From the NCBI GenBank assembly GCA_014925825.1, contig JACGCK010000131.1, forward strand, positions 62,001 through 126,000: a stretch of DNA of 64,000 bases, written 5' to 3'. The DNA is from Pholiota molesta. Taxonomy: Eukaryota; Basidiomycota; Agaricomycetes; Agaricales; Strophariaceae. The first letter of the stretch is position 1. Each line of letters begins with the position of its first letter. This document shows, piece by piece, positions 36,194-46,916 of the stretch. The translations under genes were made by a program, and so were the position numbers. Under the pieces are notes generated by a model. That model did no database searches and was not told where the DNA came from. It saw only the letters and a list, made by a program, of their open reading frames with translations.

Positions 36194-39067
36194 ATGGTTT
36201 GGGCTGGAACCATCGCCATAAAAGGCACGCCCTTCACCCGTGCTCTCACATCCATCCTCCACCGCCGGGCTATCACAGCCTCTCTTCGCCCCTTCTCATC
36301 CTCACCGGCCTGCTCCAAAGCAAAGTCTCCCTCGCGCGCGAAAGCAAGCATGGCCTCCGACCGTTCGACACCCCCAGGCGAGGTTTCAGACCTCAGCACC
36401 CGGCTCAACCTGCTCAATGTTCATGGAACAGCGTCCTCCAAGCAGTCGAGCGCGGACTCGGACCTCATCGCCGCCCTCCACGCGCTGTCCGCGAAGTCGC
36501 CCAAGCTGGTGAAGTCGTCCACGTACCCGGCGCCCGCAGACCCGTCGATCACGGTACGCAGCTGGAAGATGAACGAGTTCAAGTACTACGATATACCATC
36601 GCCTTTCCCGACGCTTGCGCGAGGCTTGTTTACGCGTGAAATTGGCACTGAGGGAGGGAAGGACGGTGCAGGGAAGACGACACCGCGATATCAGATTGTG
36701 GTGCGAGGTTACGACAAGTTTTTCAATATCGGCGAGGTTCCTTGGACATTCGTGCGTTCTATTCCCTGTCTATTCTTTTTTGGATACAACTGATCGCTAT
36801 GATGTACCTAGTGGGACTCTATTGAGAAACACACGGCGCCTCCATACGTTCTGTCCCTCAAATCCAACGGATGCATCATCTTCATCGCGGCGCTTACTCC
36901 CGAAAAGCTACTCATCACGTCCAAACACTCTCTGGGACCTGTGGCCGGCCAGCCATTGAGCCATGCACAGGCGGGCGAGATGTGGTTGCGCAAATACCTT
37001 ACCAAGCTCGGGAAGGAGGAAAAGGATCTGGCGGGTGTGTTGTGGGAGAAGAACTGGACCGCGATCGCCGAGGTACGTGTGCGATTTTTACTTAGCCGCT
37101 GCTTTTTACCAACCAACACCTGCAGCTATGCGACGATGACTTCGAAGAGCACGTTCTGGGATACCCGCCCGAGAAGACGGGCCTCCATCTGCACGGCCTC
37201 AACGTCCGCTCGAAGGAATTCGAGACGATGCCCGCCGAGATGGTCGACGCGTTCGCAGAAGAGTGGGGCTTCATCAAGACCCCGCACATCACCCTCAACA
37301 CCATCAAAGAGGTGCAGGACTTCACCAAAGCCTGCGCGGAGGCCGGCGAGTGGAACGGCGAGGCGGTCGAGGGCTTCGTCGTGCGCTCGCACGTCAGCGA
37401 GCCGCCCACCGCGGGCCGGCACACCGCCGCGAAGGACCCGTCGCAGTCGCCGTACAGGCCCGGGTCCTCGTTCTTCTTCAAGGTCAAGTTCGACGAGCCG
37501 TACATGATGTACCGCGACTGGCGCGAGGTGACGAAGACGCTGCTGAGCAAGGGCCTGGACGCGACGCTGCTCCCGAAGAGCAAGATGAAGCGCGCGGAGA
37601 CGAAGCTGTATGTGCAGTGGGCGATCCGGGAGATCAAGCGCAATCCGAAGGCGTTCGAGGGGTATACCAAGGGCAAGGGCATTATTGCGACGAGGGAGAT
37701 GTACCTTAGCTGGCTGAAGTCGGGAGAGGGTCTGAAGGGTTTGCAGGAAGTGGAAAAGGAGGACCAACAGCAAGGCGGCAGCCGCAAATTTGGCAAGACG
37801 ATCATTCTGCCTGTTGCGATTCCTGGATGTGGTGCGTACTGATATTATCTCGATGAAAGTTTTTGCTCATGTAAATTTTCTATAGGCAAAACGGTTGTCT
37901 CTGTAGCATTGGCACACCTGTTCGGCTTTGGGCATACTCAAAGTGACGATGTGCATGCGAAGAAACCAGCCCCTATTTTCATCAAGAACGTAACGAACCT
38001 ATTGGCTAAACATGACGTGGTCATCGCAGACAAGTAGGTGTCATTACCTTGCTGAATTCGTATATTAACCTCTCCTTCAGAAACAATCATCTCAGAATGC
38101 ACCGTCAGTCCCTCCGAGACGCCACCAAGAACGAAGACCCACCCGTCCGCCTCCTCGCCCTCAACTGGTCCCTCGACAAACCGCCTGCAGCGGTCCACCG
38201 TATCTGCGGCGACCGCGTCCTGGTACGCGGCGACAACCACCAAACCCTGCGCGCCGACGCCACCTCGAAAGCGCACGAGGACGTCATTTGGATGTTCATC
38301 AACACCACGGAGGAGCTCACGCCGGCCGAGGTCGACGAGGTCATCGACATGGAGCTCGAGGAGGGCCTGGAGGCCGCCGTGCGCCGTGCGGTCGCGGGCT
38401 GCGTCCGCATCCTCGGCCTCGCGCAGCCGTCCGACGCGCAGATCGCGGAGGCGCTCGCCGTGGCGCAGGGGTACGCGCCTACCACGAAAAAGCCGGACGA
38501 GCCGAAGGACAAGAAGAAGGCGAAGGCGCCGCCGCGGTACTACGGCCTGCTCCCGGAAGTCGACCTCGTTGCCCTCCTCGACGCGCGCTTGAGCGCGCCC
38601 GACGCGGAGGGGGGCCCGCGCATTTTCTGGCAAAAACTCAAGGCAGACAAGCGGTATGCCGTGCGCCCGCATGTCACGATCGTGCACAAGAAGGCGATGG
38701 ACACGGAGCGCGCAGTGTGGGACCGCTGCGAAGAGGTCGCCGGTCTGCCTTTGCCGCCTGTGTTCAAGGGCCGGCTCGGGAGCGTGCTGTGCAACGGGCG
38801 CGCGATGGCGGTGACGGTGGAGGATCTGGCGCTGGAGGCGGTGTAGGTGGGGATGGCAAGGAGGGCGAGGCGTTCCTGGACAGCCTGCCGCGCGAGGTGC
38901 GCAATCGGCTGCATATTACGGTGGGCACGAAGGAGCCGAAGATAGAGCCGGTGGAAGCGAAGGATATGGTTGAAGCGTGGCGCGCTAAGGGCGCTGATGG
39001 CGGTATCATTGAACTGAAACTCGATCCGGTGGAGGTGCGTGGAAGGGTGAAGGGGTTGAATGGTTGA
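36194..39067 (+). CDS. TRL1: fungal tRNA ligase (ligase-kinase-cyclic phosphodiesterase)
   Basis: Joins tRNA exons after intron removal and, by family, HAC1-type mRNA in the unfolded protein response. Domain order: N-terminal adenylyltransferase with YVLSLKSNGCIIFIA (about 36845, KxNG-type lysine) and GEAVEGFVVRS (about 37355); a kinase domain whose P-loop AIPGCGKT is split by an intron (about 37830-37886); and a C-terminal 2H phosphodiesterase with HVTIVHKK (about 38672) and HITVGTKE (about 38912), the two HxT motifs. Further introns lie near 36750-36811 and 37073-37126. The ATG at 36194 adds a 52-residue basic, Ser/Ala-rich leader resembling a mitochondrial presequence before a second ATG at 36350 in AGCATGG. 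One base is missing near 38844, where the frame closes before the second HxT motif. The stop is 39065-39067. Confidence 0.93.
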
Positions 39068-39419
39068 GGGGCGCTCCGCGACCGACATCGTATCCCTTTC
39101 GCTGCCTCTTGGTATCCAAATTTCTTGCTGTTTCGAACAGCCAATGTTGTGGATGAACTTGCTATATTTATTCTCTTGCTCTGCTGTCATGTTTCTTGTC
39201 ATCATCGTCATCCATTCATCCTCCCCCGAACTTATTTACTACGTACATTACACCTCTCTGCCCTTCATTCTATTCATATACACAATGCATGCACTTGTAA
39301 ATATACTACCTTACCAAGCAATAACACTCAACTCAAAATCTTATCCCTGATATCAACCAGGAAATTCATGTAGCCCAACATCACCTTGCGAAGCAATGGT
39401 CCGATACTGACAATTTGAC
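39068..39419. other. intergenic: TRL1 3' flank up to duplication breakpoint
   Basis: AT-rich 3' flank of TRL1. The start of homology to the 13-17 kb segment lies near its right end, so the duplicated block landed directly behind TRL1. Confidence 0.45.
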
Positions 39420-41128
39420 CAGCTTTTCCTCGTCCCGTAGCACCCAAAACAGATTACTCGAAGCTTGGTGACACATTGAAGAAGCCGTGTGGAATCCATT
39501 GCTTTATGCAGCCCATGAGCAACGTAGACACCATCGTACGTGCTAGTTTCTTCATTCGAATTATTTTTCCTTATCGAAATTTCATCTGCAGAGAACAGTC
39601 TGGACTGCCGAAGATACGGAATTACTCTATGTCACCCTTGACTACGCTCCGGATACGCTCCCCTGCGATCTCGCAGTAATATGCCGGAAACCATGTCGTG
39701 AGGTGTGTATCAACTCTTATGGTTTGTTTCTTGCCACAAAGACCTCACGCGACAAAAACAGGTATATCGTCAACGCAAATACTACAAATCCCCGGTAGTT
39801 CCGACAGAGAAAATGAAGCAGTCAATGTACATCAACACCAAGGGACTCCGTGAATACGACATGCTGGACACCCAGCAGCGCAGATTCGCCACGTAAGCAT
39901 CCCTCCAGCATCCCTTCTCATCTCCTGCCCTTCCTTCTATACTGAGCTCTCATTTCGCGATTCTGCGTGTGTAGCCGCCTTCCTTGCCAACATACGGGCC
40001 CGTGCGATGCGAAGGCGAAGTGCGCGTGCTTCCTCACAAGGGCGCCGTGCTACAGCAGATGTGGCTGCAATAAGTCATGTACGTATTCCCTCTCTGTGAT
40101 CGATCGCGAGGGGTGGTTGACTTGGTGTGTATTAGGTCCCCGGAAGTGGAAGGGCTGCTCGTGTGCGAAGTCGGCGAAAGTGTGCGGGACGAAGAAGTGT
40201 TCGTGTTTTCGCGCGTTTATCGAGTGTGATCCGGAGGTGTGCATTCCGTGTGAGGCGAAGTGAGGATTCCTTTCTATGTTTGTGGTAGTAAGTGTTGCTG
40301 ACGTTTGGCTCGTTGGCTCTTATAAATTTGCAGAGGTACATGCCTTTTCTTGGGTTTTGAATAGAAAAAGGCAACTGACAGTTTCGCAGATATGTCCTCC
40401 AATCTATGCCGGAACGTGGGTATCCAGCGCGGTACTTTCAAGGTACGTCCATCACACTATTTTCGCTTACATTATACTCACACATTTCCAAGTCAACTCA
40501 AGTGCGCCAAAGCCAATGGGGCCTCGGCCTCTTCATCACGGAGCCATGCGAGAAGCGCGAGCTCATCTCCGGTTCGTCGTCCCTTCCTTTCTTTCCATTC
40601 CAACAAGGCGCCAATACATGCAATCTGTACAGAATACGTCGGCGAACTCATATACAACCCCACCGTCCGATCCCGCGCGTGCGTCTCCCCCACTCTCCTC
40701 CGCATCCATACAGAGCCATATACTCACGGCATAATTGGGCAGCGGGGCGTCGACGCATAAAGGCCGCTCGTACATATTCGACCTGAACCGGCGCGTGTCG
40801 CTCGACTCCGCGTACGCGGGGAACGGCACGCGGTACATCAACCACAGCGCACGGGCGAATTGTGATACCGCAGGTGCGCTACCCTTTCCCTTACACGGCG
40901 ATGGCACAGGTTCATTGGGTGTTGTTTGTGCTCCATGTAGTGGTGCTCGTGAATGGCGAGCATCGGATCGGGGTGTATGCAGGTATGCAATTCAGTGATA
41001 GGGTTCGGGTGGGTGTGTACTGATGCTTATGTTACTTAGCGCAGAGGTTGGAGGAAGGCGAGGAGCTGTTCATTGATTATGGGCCCAAGTTCTTTTCGAA
41101 CGCGCCAGACGCTCCGAATCCGTCTTAG
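39420..41128 (+). pseudogene. 5'-truncated EZH2-like methyltransferase copy
   Basis: Homologous to the 3' two-thirds of the gene at 15263-17978. It begins inside the exon encoding PRPVAPKTDYSKLGD and lacks the start codon, the N-terminal exons and the promoter. The CXC domain (39967-40263) is identical to copy A at the protein level. The SET exons are present: LNRRVSLDSAYAGNGTRYIN at about 40790-40846, an NHS motif, and EEGEELFIDYG at about 41050, with TAG at 41126-41128. Small indels in the SET-coding exon near 40610 (around VQNTSANSYT versus TEYVGELIY) and 40700 disturb the frame relative to copy A. No replacement start is evident, so I call it a pseudogene, although a transcript from the TRL1 side could run through it. 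It converges on the glycosylase fragment with 47 bp between stop codons. Confidence 0.75.
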
Positions 41129-41175
41129 GGAGGTCTCCAGTCTCCGCGTCGAACGCATTATCACGGGGTATTTAT

Positions 41176-42599
41176 TTACACACGATGATCAACGTGGGTG
41201 GGGCGGGTTGGATGGGAGATGATGTCGAGGTCTGCTGTACTGTATTCGCCATTCTTGAGCTGTTCCGATAGCAGCTGTAGGTTTTTGAATTGTTGTATTT
41301 TATCTGTTTTCTGGGGTAGTAATCGTATTAGCGATGTAAACTGCGTTTGAGGGATGATGATGTACCTGATATTTAACGACGCGACCAGATGTGCTCGACA
41401 CGGCATAGAACAGTGTCTCCGTCACGAGAGGGTCTGGTGTTGGAGAGGTGGGATCTGGGTGGACCATTTTGTAGGGTTGTACACCCACGTCGGTCTTCAC
41501 TTTGTTCCTCCTCTCCTTCTACAGAAATAACACCGGTTAAAGGAAGGAAAAAGATAGCGCGATGCGCGGGATACGCACGCTGACAACCTGCGATCGGACG
41601 ACGTCGGCGATGCCGAGCCCGACGAAGCAGACGATGCGCGGGCGGTACTGCGCGATCTTCGCTAGGAGCCCGGGCACGCCTGCGATCTGCTCTTTTTTGG
41701 AGAGCTCGCTTTGCTAGTAGAAGTGGAGTTGAGGGCGAGGTTGGAGGTGTGGAGTCGGGATGGGCTACGTACCTCTGCGGTGGGTCTCGGGACTAGATTC
41801 GTCTAATTTATGGGTCACTTCCTATGTTACGAGAAAAGAAAAGTGCTGTGGGGTACGCACCAATCCAATAGAGAAGTGTTCCGGCATCTTGTAATCTTCT
41901 CGCGGATCGAGCTTTCGCGACGTCAATCCTGTTTATTTTTCTGGATCAGCGAAAGTAACCACGGTCCGCGCATGAGATTAAATGACCTGACTGATGCAGG
42001 CAGCACCAGAAGTGGTTGTTAGGGTTCCCGAAGTGGTGCCCTAACCGCGCGGACTGTTCGCCTGGACTATTCGGGGGAAGGATATATGGGTGGGTGTATG
42101 GTTAGGGAGGGTGGCATAGACGTACTTGATACCACAGAATACGACTGAGGGTATGGATCGTCAATGGTGGTGGTTGCATAGGGTGTGGGCTGGACTTACT
42201 ATCAAGGCCAGGCGCTATGTTGTCGTTGAGCGGGCGGAGATGGTCGTAGGTTTTGGGTTTCTTTGAACCTAACTTTAGTCAGACGTCGCTGAATAGTAAC
42301 GAATTGGGATATTGACCTGTAGATGATGAGTTCTCCCTCTTTGACGTCGCCCTTCTAGTACCATCGTCCAGTTTCGAATCGGGAGTAGAGGCGGCATTGT
42401 TGTCAATTGGCGTTTCCTTTCGCTTGCCTAGACCCACAGGGCTTTGCGACGTTATCCTGCCCGCCTGTACGTTTTTATGAGCAAACATCGCAACATTCAT
42501 CCACATTCCAACGTACAGGAGAGCGCTCTGAGCGGCGTGGAGACTGAAATGCGAATTTCAAGAACGGATTCGGCTTCGCGGGGCTAGGAGCTTCGTCTT
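41176..42599 (-). pseudogene. 5'-truncated TDG-family glycosylase copy
   Basis: Homologous to 13547-15224. Homology starts within exon 1, so the start codon and about 25 codons are missing; upstream sequence offers only an ATG followed at once by a stop. Downstream exons, including GEQSAR-GHHFGNPNNHFWCC and the YAVSSTSGRVVKYQ motif, are preserved with few changes, and the stop lies at 41176-41178. The intron that carries the MITE in the intact gene is uninterrupted here (about 41950-41985). The block ends 36 bp from the stop of the APH-like gene. Good preservation of catalytic exons suggests a recent origin or ongoing conversion rather than function. Confidence 0.75.
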
Positions 42600-42635
42600 A
42601 GACTTAGATATCACATCTGAGATAGATCAGGACTG

Positions 42636-44534
42636 CTAGGACAGAAAGAAAGAGAACATCCCATCTGCAAGCGGGAATGGCTTCTCCTCTGCCTGCTCAT
42701 CCCAGAGTTTCCGTAAACGCCGACATTCCTCCACTGCATCCTCGTATTCGTCATGAGTGACCCACCCGTCACCGGAACAGCCAACAGCTTTCATCATCAT
42801 CGTGACAGCCTTATCATAATACGCGAGGTCATCCAGCAACGGTTCATTCATCTCCAGTTCTGCTTGGAAGTCGGGGCTAAGATCATCCAGAGGACACACC
42901 ATCCCTGCATCAGGTACGACAGTGTTCCACAAGTCAGCGATGTCGCCAAGGGCGTTCATGACGAGATGGGGGCCATGACTCCAGGACCTGAGGATATACC
43001 AGGGTAGCATCGTCACCGCCGCGGCATGCAACAGCTTGTTGGCCGCCTTACGTCGATCAGTACCCCGCTTCGCGTGAAAGACCTCATAGGCCTTCTGCCG
43101 CATGATGAGGCGATGATGGCGGCGAATGTAGACCTGTTTTTCGGGAGAGTAAGTGTCGAGGTCCGCGGGGAGTTCGGGGAACTGAAGGCCAGAAGGAACT
43201 GGCAGAACGCCTCCGTCATAAAGCAACATAGACGGGAACAGCGCTTGAGTAAAATACGGCGCTACCTTGGCGTACTGCCAGTCAATGACAGACGTGATGT
43301 GGGCCCCGGAGTCAGCGGCGACCCTGATATTGGCCTCGCTGAAGTCGGGGTGCCATAAGGTGGGCGCACAGAGCTCCGCGGGAGGTAGAACGAGCGGGAA
43401 CATCTTCATGCACATGTGGAGGATCCGCTTGTATAGAGACAATGGCACGAATGGATTCTGCCGGAACGGTGCCGCGGATGCGTCGGGACTCTCAATATAT
43501 GTCAGTTCGCAGCGCACGGCGGCAATTAAATATGACAGAGGGTCAGACCCTGAGTTGGTTCATTAGTGCAAGGGCTTTCCAGACTTTAGACGAAACTTGG
43601 CTTACAAGGGCCACGATCGATGTCCAAATCTGCACGTCCCCCACGCCACCATTGGCGGTCACTCACAGGACCAATACGGTACCTCTCCGCTGCCGCCTTA
43701 ATGGTCTCGTCTCCGTCCAGATCAACGTCGGGTGAAAAAAGCGGTCGATCGCGGAGTCCGGAGGGGACGTCTTCCTTGAAATACAGACTGCCTATCTGAC
43801 TGAAGGACACACGCTCAAACTTCTGCTCGATGTCGACGAAATCATTGACGAAGGCCAATGCGTCTGAGCCGGAGGTTATGAGCGGCCAGCGCGTCCGCAA
43901 ATCGATCCCAGGAGCCTTTTCCATGATGATGTATTCGGCGCCGACGGGATTGATGCTCGCGTTCGCCGTGCCAGACCAAGCGAGGACACGGGGAGTAGGA
44001 ATTTTGAGGACGTCGCGTGCGAATTCCATGGTGGCCACTTCGCTGGCAGTGGCGAGAAACGGGGGCCCTGCAACGGGACACGGTATGCGCACGATTGCCT
44101 CTCTATCGTCATCAAATCGAAGGAGGAAGACTTTGTTATAAGAGCCTGACGTGGAATATGGTGAATGACCTGGTTCAGTAAGGCGGTCACAACACACCTT
44201 CATCTAGTTTGCGGAAGCTGGCACATGATGCAGCGCCGAAGGCCTGACATGCTACTCTCTGTATGGCATCCACATCGAACTCGACACGGCGAGCGCTGAG
44301 CTCTTGGATGGAGAATGAGATTCACGAAGGGTCAATAATACCAGGTCAAAGCTCACGCTGCAACTCGTTCCACAGCCAGCGTCCTGAGGTATACTCATAG
44401 AAGCTACGCTTCTCCTCGTCTGAAAACTTCAGGGTACTGATTCGAGAGGACATCCTCCTATTCGTTGCTGATAGGGATGATGAGGGGAGCGGATATCTGA
44501 AGGACGCCGTTAGTCGAAGTACACGACGAAGCAT
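42636..44534 (-). CDS. AIM9/APH-like phosphotransferase-fold protein
   Basis: Member of the aminoglycoside-phosphotransferase/choline-kinase-like superfamily; basidiomycete homologues are often annotated as 'altered inheritance of mitochondria 9' and their substrate is unknown. The ATG at 44534 starts a basic, mitochondrial-type leader (MLRRVLRLTASFRYPLP), then FYEYTSGRWLWNELQ (about 44400). After an intron: FRKLDEG, then SYNKVFLLRFDDDREAIVRI (glycine-rich loop and lysine strand, about 44145-44085), EYIIMEKAPGIDLR (hinge, about 43935), LWHPDFSEANIRV (catalytic HxD..N loop, about 43360-43325) and SVIDWQYA (metal-binding Asp, about 43285). Introns lie near 44357-44295, 44200-44150 and 43605-43517. 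No frame slips were noticed. The stop at 42636 lies only 36 bp from the segmental-duplication edge, so its 3' UTR was probably replaced. Confidence 0.85.
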
Positions 44535-45715
44535 CGTTTGTTTGGACTGTGTGTTCTCCGGGGCTAGATACGCAGCGACCTGGTCACATGTTCATGTGAC
44601 AACTTGAATTGTACCCTACATTATAACCTGTTTCAAGAGGCTCAGTATGCTGCTGTGCTCTTGTGCTGCGCTCAAAAGACTTGTGTTAAGAAAGCAGAGC
44701 CGTCAAGTTCTCGTCGCAAGGACACCTGTCCACATGAGAGCGGTGTTGATGAGGGCGTTTTCTCTGAGAAGATGCCCATCTTTTGCTGCGCCCACAAGAC
44801 TAGCCTCATCAGAACCTCTGTATTCTCATGTCAAGGAGACACCCTTCCACGATCAACTCGAGCTCACGCCTGGGCTCGTTGGTCGTTGCATCAAATGTTC
44901 CCAATTTTACTGATGCAGATCCCTTTTTTCATTTTTTGCTAGAATGCGAACGACGGGACCGGCGGCAAGCCCCATCCACCAGCTCCGCGACGCCGTCCAT
45001 CATCTACGAGGGTCTCCCGAAAGAAAGACACGAACGAGCAGATCCGAGTCCTGTTTTTCTGCCACCAGCGTCGAGGCGCAGCTGCCCGAAAGCCCTATGG
45101 CCATTATATTTCTCTATATCTGATCTCGGAACGTTTGACTACAGCCTGTAGCGTACGAAATAGACATGGTATTTTGTTTTCGTACGTGCAAATTTCCAGC
45201 AAGGTGCTAAGCCACCAGCGCGTCGGTGAAGAAGGTTGTCTGGCGACGCTTTGGCTGGCCTCCATCTGGGTGCCCATGAGCTATGTATATCCAAAGAAAG
45301 ATCGCGAAGCGGGCCCTCAGCCTTGTCTGCCAAAGTGTCGCGTCTTATTGGTATATGCAGAGTAGAGTCGTATGCTTCCCTTGTGATTCCTCTACTACTT
45401 ACCATTGCCACTCATGGTTGAAAGCTGCCGGAAAGCTTGCGAAAAAAAAAACCACGCTCGCGCGCGAGCAGGAAAATTTGATGGATATTTCCTGCAGATG
45501 CTGCGATCTCCGGCTCGTCGACCGAACCCTTTTGCTACTTCCACGCAGCCAACTGATAATACCTCAATATCGAGTGAGGTTCAGCAGGACCGTCAGCGTC
45601 TCGAAGCCGCAGATTCAGATGTAGCCTGCCAGTCTGCCCAATCGAAGTTCCTGACGGACGAACAAGTCCTTAAGCGAGGTCATACAATTTAAATGTCTCT
45701 ATTACACACCACTAT
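44535..45715. other. intergenic with an imperfect direct repeat
   Basis: Upstream of the APH-like gene. Two stretches of about 70 bp (about 44663-44735 and 44782-44851), each starting TGCTGCGC and ending with CACC..TCCAC-like sequence, look like a diverged direct repeat. Open frames of up to 113 codons lack recognisable domains. Confidence 0.35.
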
Positions 45716-46916
45716 CAACGTGGGTTGGATTGGAAATGATTTCGAGATTTGTTGTACGATAATCACCCTTCTTGAGTTGTTCCGTCAACATCTGCAGATT
45801 TTTGAACTGTTGTACTTTGTCCGTTTTCTAGAGCATCTTTTTCATTAGAAATACGAGCTGCGTTTGGAGGGATGATGTACCTGATATTTTGCAACGCGAC
45901 CGGACGTGCTTGATACAGCATAAAACAATGTTTCGGCCACCGGAGGAGGATCTGTTGTCAGAGCGGTGTGATTTGAATTTGGGGAGTGGACCATTTTATA
46001 CGCTTGTAACCCCATGTCGGCCTTCAATTTGTTGTTTTTCTCCTTCTAAAGAGATCACCGTTATAGGAACGAAAAAGACAGGATAATTCGCGTGAGACTC
46101 ACATTGACGACCTTTGATCTGACAATGTCTGCGATTCCGAGCCCGACGAAGCAGACGACACGTGGCTGATACTGAGCGATCTTCCGTAGTAATTGGGGAA
46201 CGCCTTCAACCTGCTCCTTTCTGGAAAGTTCGCTTTGCTGCGAGGATGAGACTTTGAGGGCAACGTTATAGGCATGAAGTCCACGATTCGCTTACCTCCG
46301 CAGTAGGTCTTGGAACCACTGCAAGTTCGTCTGGTTTACGTGTCACTTCCTACACGAGATGACCTAGACGTACTTGACACCACAAAATATAACTGAACGT
46401 ATCAGTTAGCAGATAATAATGATTGAATAGGCTATGTCCTGAGAGCTTACTATCAAGTCCAGGCGCCAAGTTGTCATTGAGCGGGCGCAAATGTTCATAT
46501 GTTTTGACCTTCTTCGAACCTAAATTTGGTCAGGCGGCCTCGCTGAACAGTAATGGAACCAAACATTACCTCTAGATGAAGAGCTCTCCCTCTTTTAAAG
46601 TCGCTTTTCTGGTACCGTCAGCAAGTTTCAAGTCAGAACGAGACGCGGCATCATCGTCAATTGGTGTCTCTTTTCGCTTTCCTAAAGCAATAGGGCTTTG
46701 CGACGTTGTCCTGCCCGCCTTTGCATTTTGTGAGCAAACATGGCAACATTCATTTAGATTCTGACGTACATGAGAGTGCGCTGAACGGCGTGGATATTGA
46801 AAGGCAAATTTCAAGAAGGGATTTGGCTTTGCAGCAGCTTCTTCGATGTTGGATGGGTGCTCGTCGTCGGTATTTTCATCAGGGTATGCTTCAACTTCTA
46901 TCAAACCATTCATCAT
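45716..46916 (-). pseudogene. third TDG-family glycosylase copy with internal deletion
   Basis: The ATG-ATG start at 46916 parallels the intact gene (MMNGLIEVEAYPDENTDDEHPSNIE, here about 75 percent similar), followed by GRTTSQSPIALGKRKETPID. The GINPG exon begins with VIFCGV at about 46400-46385, but then the sequence jumps straight to the exon before TAE at about 46340. The exons encoding the rest of GINPG, GHHFGNPNNHFW and LPEQFSIG are missing. The 3' exons (QYQPRVVCFVGLGIAD-like, about 46165-46130; YAVSSTSGRVAKYQ, about 45930-45895) remain. Without the catalytic Asn region the protein cannot be an active glycosylase. It is more diverged from copy A than the inverted copy is, so it is an older, independent duplicate. 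Minus strand, next to the APH-like gene. Confidence 0.75.

Larger units (their letters stand above)
39420..42599. repeat. inverted segmental duplication, copy B (derived, truncated)
   Basis: Reverse-orientation copy of 13547-16990. At 42599 the match stops in the middle of glycosylase exon 1; at about 39420 it stops in the middle of a methyltransferase exon. Both genes are therefore cut. Similarity is about 80 percent over 39420-39730 and near-identical from about 39757 to about 40600, then roughly 95 percent (estimates by eye). Confidence 0.9.
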
